A stretch of DNA of 64,000 nucleotides, from positions 64,765,101 to 64,829,100 of the forward strand of contig NC_080428.1 of the NCBI RefSeq assembly GCF_029873635.1, given 5' to 3'. Shown here piece by piece: positions 57,258 to 64,000 of this stretch (within the stretch, counting starts at the first letter, position 1; each line of letters starts with the position of its first letter). Source of the DNA: Malania oleifera. Its lineage: Eukaryota > Streptophyta > Magnoliopsida > Santalales > Ximeniaceae. The notes beneath the pieces were generated by a model, which made no database searches, was not told the DNA's origin, and saw nothing but the letters and a program-made list of their open reading frames with translations. The translations under genes were made by a program, and so were the position numbers.

Positions 57258-57461
57258 ATGATTTTTGCTGAAGCTTTGATTGAAGTTTATGGCATCCATG
57301 GTGGATGGTTCATTGCTCTTGGGAGATTTCAATTGGAAAAGTTTTTGCTTGAAGCTGAAAGAAGAAAGGAAGAATTTTGTTTGTGGCAAGTCGCTCAACA
57401 TTACTTAGATTCATGTATCATAAAACTCTTATTCTATATTTGTTTGGTATTTGTATTGTGA
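57258..57461 (+). CDS. Six-copy small ORF, copy 5, alternative frame (67 aa)
   Basis: Starts MIFAEALIEVYGIHGGWFIA and continues LGRFQLEKFLLEAERRKEEF, then CLWQVAQHYLDSCII and a hydrophobic end (KLLFYICLVFVL). Compared with all other copies it has four extra bases (TTGA duplicated near 57278), which move it to another frame, and AGAAGA where the others have AGATGA, which removes a stop in that frame. The result reads like a better-composed protein than the 48-aa frame. Whether this is the ancestral reading or a chance opening cannot be decided here. No family recognised. Confidence 0.35.
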   Translation: MIFAEALIEVYGIHGGWFIALGRFQLEKFLLEAERRKEEFCLWQVAQHYLDSCIIKLLFYICLVFVL

Positions 57462-58598
57462 ATTTGAATATATGGATTTAGATAAAATATTATGTAGAAT
57501 TATATTGCCCTATCTTTGGAGAAAATTTGAATTTGGAGTTGCATTGGATTTGAATAAGATGTAATAAATATTTGTATTGAAATTTATCTAAATCCACCCA
57601 AATCTAAATCTAAATTTAATGACAAAAATTCATATAATATGAATTTTGGACCTTAAACTTGAATTTCCAGAGTCATGCAGCAGTTCCAAACACATTTCAT
57701 ATGTCCACTTTGTATAGCTCGTGTTATGCAATTACAAGCGCATGTAGGTGAAATATTGTAATTAATATTTTAATAATAAGATTACAGTCATTTTAGGAAT
57801 AATGAGAAGAAAAATATTGACCAAAAATTAGCTCTCATTCTCTTAATTAATAATTGAGATAAGTTCGGCATCAATAAAATATTTTTATTATATTATGACC
57901 TCGTCACAAACTCAAGATATTAGGATAAGGAATTTTTTTTTTTTTTTTGGCATGGAACTCAAGTTTTCAGTAAAAAATAATAATATAAAATTACGTTTGG
58001 ATGTAAACATCCTTTACTAGCTAATTGAAATTGGACAAATATTAAGAAAAAGATTAATTTTTTGCATTCTAATGTTCTTCAACATTAGGTGCACATTAAA
58101 TAAAATTTTAGAATCATGACATCCCCAATTAATGAAATATAATTCCCATACACGTTTCATATTTCAATTTTTAAATTAATATCTCTTTTGTGGACGTTCC
58201 GATCCCTTTCAAGTATGGTACCTATCTTATTTACATGAATCATGTTTTAGTTTTTTTTTTTTTTTCTAAATATGAGATTGGGAGGAAGACCAGTCACTTT
58301 AGCGCTCTGCTACTTCACACTGGAACTTGAGCCTAAAAATCTATATATTTTGGGGAAAATAATGAGATACCGAAGATGAAAATATTAATGGCTAAGGAGA
58401 TATTGCCGAGAGCCTCTTTAGCCATAGGCAAGCAAGAAGAAATTTTGTTTAAAAGTATGTTGACCAAGTACTCTCCTATATGCATGTTTTCAGTTTAGGT
58501 GAATAAAATTAGTAGCGAAAAAGAGAATGAAAGAGAGAGGATGCAATTTCATGTTTGATGAAAGACACATATGCATGCCCCTCCCCACATCTCAATCA

Positions 58599-59110
58599 AG
58601 GGGTGAGCATAATTAGGGGAAACTCGAATTAATCGATCGAAATTGGTTAATTTGGTTCGGGTAAAAAAATCGGTTTGGTTGGTTCGGTTAAGCTTCACCA
58701 AAATTCGGCGAATCGGGTTTCAATTCGGTGAGCATGAAATATAAATTCGGTTAACCAATTAACCGATTTAATAATTAATTAACTTTCAAATATAAATTAA
58801 TAGTAATGGTGTAAATTTCACTTTTATAGATTTATAGTGAAATATTTTTTTTTTAATAAAATAAATAGATACAAAATATCTTTTTTTTTTTAATAAAATT
58901 AATGAATGGGCTGCAGAATTCGTAAAAAAAAGATCATAATTATATTTAGTTTTTAATAATTAGTTTTAAATAATTTTGATTAAATTCGGTTAACTAAATT
59001 ACCCAAATAGGTAATTCCGTCGGTTCAGTTAATGAAAATGATTAATTAAAATTTTTGGTTAATTCGGTTAATTAACTGAATTTCACCGAACCGACCATTT
59101 GCTCACCCCT
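58599..59110. mobile_element. Mutator-like MITE (512 bp) with 10-bp target duplication
   Basis: Terminal inverted repeats AGGGGTGAGCA / TGCTCACCCCT, with GGTTCGGT-rich subterminal sequence on both sides and an AT-rich non-coding middle. ATCTCAATCA is duplicated at 58589-58598 and 59111-59120. The paralogous site near 39757 (ACATCTCAATCACCTTTTTA) is empty and shows one copy. A 10-bp duplication fits Mutator superfamily elements; hAT (8 bp) is the alternative. Confidence 0.85.
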
Positions 59111-61902
59111 ATCTCAATCACCTTTTTATTTTACTATGTTTAGTTGATTATATTATTTTATTTTCTATCAGAGACCAATTAATGTGTAGTAAATAAGTGA
59201 ACTAACCACACTTGGGAAAGTAAGAGATTAGTAGTGATTCCAATGAATCTATACAAGATAAATAATATTTAATTTCTCTCCCTTACCAATTCTCGAGTCA
59301 AAGCATTGAATAAATCATGAATTTAGGATTTTGGTTTTTCACAAGAATTGAATTTTTGGGCTTGAGTTTAAGTAGGAGTATGGAGAGACCCCATAGGAAC
59401 ATACAATAGTGCAAGAGTTCGAAGTGTGGGATTGGACCTTCGCTAATTGGACTTATGCTGGCTAGACTAATGCCTAATAAGCATAGGTAAATGAAATCAT
59501 CTATCAATTTCAACATTAGTTGTTAATGAGTTCATATATCATAAGAAAACGTGAAATCCAACTCTTTTAAAGGCTGATAAAAAAGTGTTAAATCATATTC
59601 GACCCATTTAATGTGTGGATCGGTTATGAGTCGATTTAACGGGGTCAAATTTGTTCGGATTCATGATTTCTATATGCATTATTCCTTTGTCAATTGCTTC
59701 TGCGAAATACTTATAAGGGATAGGGATAGTTCTTTCACGTAAATTATAACTCACCATCGATAAGATCTTATATTAATATTTGGATCCAAACTCACATCAA
59801 TAAAATCTACACCAAATTATACCTTTTACTTTTATGGATCCAAACACTAACGTGTTATCTTCCAATCAATCGATTGCAAACCCTATGTTAAGGAATCATG
59901 CCTTATAAATCTTTCTCATTTCGCTACATATTGAGATTTGTATACTTTCTAGACCGAAAGTGATCTCACCAACAACTTAATTATAGGGCAAAAGACACTA
60001 ACTTTCATTGAAATTTGGTAAAAGTTACAAGACAAGAACCTCTCCTAAGGTTTTAAAAATCTCATAGAACTCTCCTAAGATTTCAAAAATCTCACATGCC
60101 TCCCTTGACATTTGATTTTTGAGACATTTATACCTCTAAAAAATACTTTTTTAAAAAAAATATAAGGAAAAGTTTGTTTCTTTTAGCAAACCTCAAGAGC
60201 GATTTGTGAAATTTTAAGAAACTTAAGGAAAATTCCTAAGATTTTTGAAATCTCAAGAGATGTCCGTATCTTTTTATCAAATTTTAAGAAAGGTCAATGT
60301 CTTTTTACCTCTAATTAAATGTGTCATTCCTAATTAATTAAACATTAGCAGCACAATGATGAGCCTATAATCTCAAAGTGAACTTTAAGTGATAAATAAA
60401 AGGTAAGGGTTTATCCACTTGTGAAAAATAATTTTCACTTCCTTTTTTTAATTTTTGAAAGAATTATAAAAAGATTTAAAATAAATAAATAAATACTATG
60501 GATAGCTCTGGCATGCCACAGTATAACTTCTCTCCTCCCCCATAGGGACCAAGACATGAACCATGAAGTCAAAGCCAGGTTCAATTTGTTAATTTTTTAA
60601 ATTTTACAATTGTCATATAAATAAATAACAATAAGAGTTTTTGACAGTTGTGAAAATAATTTTATTTTTCATTTCAAAGTTTTTAAATACTCATAAAAAG
60701 GCTCCCTTGCTTTTTAGTTTTCTAAATCTACATAGAAAAGTTGAAAAATATTTTTTTATTATTTTCCAGAGTTCTGATTTTTTACTTTAGGTATTGGAAG
60801 TGAGTTTCTCTCAAATATACACAAATCCAAATCTTTGCCTCAAAATTATTATCATAAATACTACCTCATATAATTTTTGAAAATTAGAAAATATGTTGTT
60901 TTTTTTTTAATTATTTTTAAAATTTTAAATAAAAATTAAAAACAAATATTTTGTGCAACTAAAAAACTCTTTATTTTTGACATTTTTAGTATGAAATAAA
61001 AAAATAATACGATATTTTTATAATTTTTTCAAAATTAAAAAAATTTTAAATAGAAAATATTTTCATAAATAAACAAACTCTAACTTTTGACAAATGATTA
61101 AAGAAATTAAAAAAAAAAAAAAACTTTAGAATGCATAATTTTGAGGAACACCAATAAGATACAATTATTTAATGATATTAACTTTTTTGTAAAAAGGCAT
61201 GAAACTTCAATTGATTTAATTAGCTTGTGGGGAAAACAATTTTTCCTTTTTCCTTTTATTTTTTAAAAATCTCACATGATTGTTTGTTTTTCTAGCATTT
61301 ATATAACAAACCTAAGGTATGCCTTTTTCTTATTTTTTATTATTAAGTTCTCTATATAAGGTAAGGAATTAGAAAACTAAAAACAAAGTGATATTTTTAT
61401 CATTTTTTGAAGAATTTAAAAACTTGAAAAATATTTTTTCATAATTGATGTGGGGTATAAACATGCTCAAAGCATGCCCAAGTGTCAGAATTTTTTTAAT
61501 TATTTTGAAAAATAAAAATAAAAATAAAAATAAAAAATCATTTTCTACAATTAAATGGACCTTAATTATTTAAAATTTGAAGTCTTTGATACTCAAAAGG
61601 ATTTTTCTTTTGAAGAAGAGAAAAGGAAAATTGTCATACTAAAATGGGAACTTTTTGAAACAGGAGGACATGCATTGATAACCAATTAATTATATTAAAT
61701 ATATATATATCTCAGTGAAAATCTCCTCCAATTTGAAAACATGCATGCACATTGAGATCTTAAAATAGAAATATTTGATGGTACAAACAAAATATGACAA
61801 GAAATAGGAAAAATGATGGCTTATTATGGTATGCAAAAATGTATAAAATTTTTTTGGTAATCCAATAATAAACCTGCCTTCAAAACTTCATACTACTAAC
61901 TT

Positions 61903-61910
61903 TATATAAA
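61903..61910 (+). promoter_or_regulatory. TATA box of small ORF copy 6
   Basis: CTTTATATAAAGCACGAGAC, 71 bases before the ATG, more diverged leader. Confidence 0.55.
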
Positions 61911-61980
61911 GCACGAGACTCAAACTCAAATCTCATACCAAATTCATTTTAGGGAGTGCGGGGAAGGAGAAAGAAAGAAA

Positions 61981-62127
61981 ATGATTCTTGCTGAAGTTTT
62001 GAAGTTCATTACATCTATGGTGGATGGTTCACTGCTCTTGGGAGATTTCAACCAAAAAAGATTTTGTTTGAAGCCGAAAGATGAAAAGAAGAATTTTGTT
62101 TGTGGCAAGTCACTCAGCATTCCTTAG
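61981..62127 (+). CDS. Six-copy small ORF, copy 6 (48 aa)
   Basis: Starts MILAEVLKFITSMVDGSLLL, ends KNFVCGKSLSIP. The most diverged copy, yet start, length and stop are unchanged, which is the best argument for this frame. Confidence 0.4.
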   Translation: MILAEVLKFITSMVDGSLLLGDFNQKRFCLKPKDEKKNFVCGKSLSIP

Positions 62128-62935
62128 ATATGTATTATATTGCTCTATAAAATTTCATGTTTGTGTTGTTAAAAAATGAAACTAATATTGATCATGCTGC
62201 TGATAGTTTCATGTATGTTATTAATGTGTTCTTCTAATATCTTTAGCTTTTAATTTATCGTGTAACATTTATAATGCTATGTTGCAGTGCATAAATCTAT
62301 GTCCAGTGGTTGCAAAGAGTGCAAGGGATTCTTGAACACTATTAATTCAGGTATCAAATTTTGACGTGTTTAAAAAAAAACTAAAAATTTTGATTTGTAT
62401 TTCATCAAATTCATATAAATCAAAATTCAAGTATAATAAAACTCTTATTCTATGTTTGTGAGTCTGAAAATTTTGCCTTTTGAATTTGAATGCATGGATT
62501 TGGATAAAATATTATATAAAATTGTATTAAATTTGGTCCAAATTTACACAAATTTAAATTTAAGGTTTAATTTTTACTTTCAAACACAAGATAAATTTCA
62601 AACAAAATACAAGCACTTGCTTAGATTCATAGATTAAATTGGAATTTAGATTTCAAATTTGAATTTCAAAATTTTTGATTTCAAACGAGTGGAACCTTTG
62701 ATTTTAAACATCTAGGTTGATGATGATGATAAAGAGGTAAATTCCCAATAAGGAATGTTGGGTGGTCTTTAATCCCAATAGCAACATGGATCATAGAAGC
62801 TGAATAAAAAGATGTTTTTCAGATTTTACACATTACTACTATTCCAAAAGTAAATGAAAATGTTGTTTTTATTATTATTATTTGAAAATCTGGAAATAAA
62901 AAAAAATAAAAACTATTTTTCAGAGTCCATAATTT

Positions 62936-62972
62936 TCTTCTTCTTCTTCTTCTTCTTCTTCTTCTTCTTCTT
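62936..62972. repeat. (CTT)n microsatellite
   Basis: About 12 units, at the place where paralogs have TCTTCTTCC followed by a T-run. Confidence 0.9.
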
Positions 62973-63442
62973 TTAAATTTTCCGGGCAGAACAGGCCCTA
63001 AATTACTTAATCAAATACTCAAGATCCTTGAATTTCCAGAGTCATGCTGTAATTCACTAGATAAAAAATTGTTTGGAGTAGTGATCATATTTCAGAACTT
63101 CCAGATTTAGCCAAGATGGAACCCCCACTGGACAATTCAGCTTTGAGAATTCAAATTACAGTAGAACCAAAGAGCTTGAATCGCCAATAGTAATGCAAGA
63201 ATTGCCTACGTCACTGATCCACAAACATAACTCTTAACAAGACTAAACTGTCATTGCCAATAGCTTCAGCCCCAAAAAGTAAGCTATGTACAAGAATCAG
63301 AATCATAAATAAGCCAAAGGGCCTCTGCCTATGCAGCTAGAATGTAGAAATGAATTGAGTTTTAGGTCGATGCTTCCTGGCACAAGGGTGTGCTCTCTGA
63401 CGCTCAAAAGTTAAAAGGGGCAGAAAATCAGGCATCATCCCT

Positions 63443-63723
63443 TTACGCATCTTCTCCGGTTCCCTCATCTTCTGAATCGGTGGGCACTTCATACCGAGGC
63501 CTATTGAATTTTTCACGTAGCTGCTTAATTGGTATAAAATCTCCAGCTGCATCCATTCCATAGAACAGAAAGGAAGCATACGGATGATCAAACCTGCCCT
63601 GCATACGTTTCAGCACAGCCCGTGGTCAAAAGAAAATAGCTGGGATAAACATTCTGTGTTTTTTTAACATATTTCTACTCACCATGTCAGGCTTTTCAGG
63701 GGCTAACAAATTCTCCTCAGCAA
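63443..63723 (-). pseudogene. 3' end of an unrecognised host gene (last two exons), inserted in the array
   Basis: Minus strand. Exon 63683-63723 (acceptor TTGTGTGTTGCAG, donor ATG/GTGAGT) encodes AEENLLAPEKPDM. A short intron (63599-63682) ends ATGCAG, and the last exon 63598-63443 encodes GRFDHPYASFLFYGMDAAGD, IPIKQLREKFNRPRYEVP and the acidic end TDSEDEGTGEDA before TAA. Splice phases match. 3' UTR-like sequence runs down to about 63090. An acidic C-terminus suggests a nuclear protein, but I cannot name it. The flanking bases at 63079 and 63837 are contiguous in the paralogs at 31480 and 47565, so a piece of about 757 bp was inserted here. If transcription continues leftward from a complete gene beyond 64000, it could be functional. 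Confidence 0.55.
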
Positions 63724-63836
63724 CTGCAACACACAAATTCATTTTGCAATGTTCATCAGGCCGGCAGCAAGGACAAGAACAAAAAAAGGAACTTCCAGAA
63801 CTGACCAATCCAAGATGGACAATGCAAAATATTTCT

Positions 63837-64000
63837 ACACTTTGTATAGGTCATGTGTTATGCTAATATAAGTGCATATAGGCAAAATATTTCTGATATG
63901 AAATGTGAGGTAACACCCAGAGAATTGCAGCCAGAGAGAGCGAAAAGGGTAAAATCTCGTTAAGAGGTTCAAATTGCTGTCAAATTACCATAAGCCACTA
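63837..64000. other. Array scrap and right edge
   Basis: 63837-63893 (TTTGTATAGGTCATGTGTTA...) matches 31490-31545 and 47572-47627. After CAAAATATT the sequence is new and less AT-rich; it may be more of the minus-strand gene, but no certain exon is seen. Confidence 0.5.

Larger units (their letters stand above)
45600..58490 (+). repeat. Segmental duplication, right copy (small ORF copies 4 and 5)
   Basis: Collinear with 29605-39800 apart from the Ogre LTR insertion; offset about 16.1 kb before it and about 18.7 kb after it. R blocks at 47690-48345, 54440-54990 and 57820-58335. The block at 55340-55960 matches 36685-37290. The (TAA)n, SIRE-like LTR, minus-strand copia LTR and plus-strand copia LTR all recur in the same order and orientation. 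Confidence 0.8.
59160..63079 (+). repeat. Third partial copy of the array (block X and small ORF copy 6)
   Basis: 59160-61440 resembles 44130-46400; 61680-62130 is the ORF block; 62330-63079 resembles 47060-47580, including GGTAAATTCCCAATAAGGAA. The (TAA)n is replaced here by GATGATGATGATAAA near 62718. Non-coding apart from the small ORF. Confidence 0.75.

Noticed and set aside
63337-63591. 84-codon minus ORF starting MIIRMLPFCSMEW
   Set aside because: It is an out-of-frame shadow of the last exon, whose correct frame reads GRFDHPYASFLFYG.

Overview
This is a stretch of plant nuclear DNA, most likely from a eudicot. It is AT-rich, gene-poor and packed with nested LTR retrotransposons. Eudicot origin is inferred from a Tat/Ogre-type Ty3-gypsy element primed by tRNA-Arg, several tRNA-Met-primed Ty1-copia elements, an endogenous plant pararetrovirus fragment, and plant-type gene pieces (TATA boxes, TGGGCC promoter motifs, GT-AG exons). 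I see no bacterial genes, rRNA, tRNA or CRISPR. No complete long host gene lies in the window.

1-11.35 kb: the last exon of a lipoyl synthase gene (11211-11345). Its upstream flank is filled by a truncated copia element, which carries a 2.34-kb Ty3-type solo LTR with a perfect 5-bp target duplication. The copia abuts a deleted Ogre-like element (1-6968) whose left end is outside the window.

12-15.2 kb: first copy of an AT-rich repeat unit that carries a small TATA-driven ORF of 48 codons. 15.2-26.1 kb: a minus-strand exon fragment, a decayed minus-strand pararetrovirus (about 16.1-19.0 kb), a structurally complete but mutated copia element (19233-24187, duplication GAAGA), and an orphan minus-strand promoter with a non-coding first exon (25.4-26.1 kb). 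26.2-28.9 kb: a nest made of an old LTR, a TRIM and a copia fragment.

29.6-63.9 kb: a large direct segmental duplication. Block 29.6-40.3 kb recurs at about 45.6-58.5 kb, and block 44.1-47.6 kb recurs at 59.2-63.1 kb. The small TATA-driven ORF occurs six times in all (13.4, 30.6, 38.6, 46.7, 57.3 and 62.0 kb). Later insertions separate the copies: a non-autonomous copia (40572-44095), a rearranged Ogre solo LTR (49954-52551) and a Mutator-like MITE (58599-59110). At the right edge a minus-strand 3' gene piece (two exons) sits inside the last repeat copy.

The retroelement genes encode retrotransposition functions and all carry stops, frameshifts, catalytic substitutions or deletions. The least explained feature is the six-copy small ORF with its conserved TATA and leader. 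All similarity statements come from reading the sequence by eye; no database search was run.
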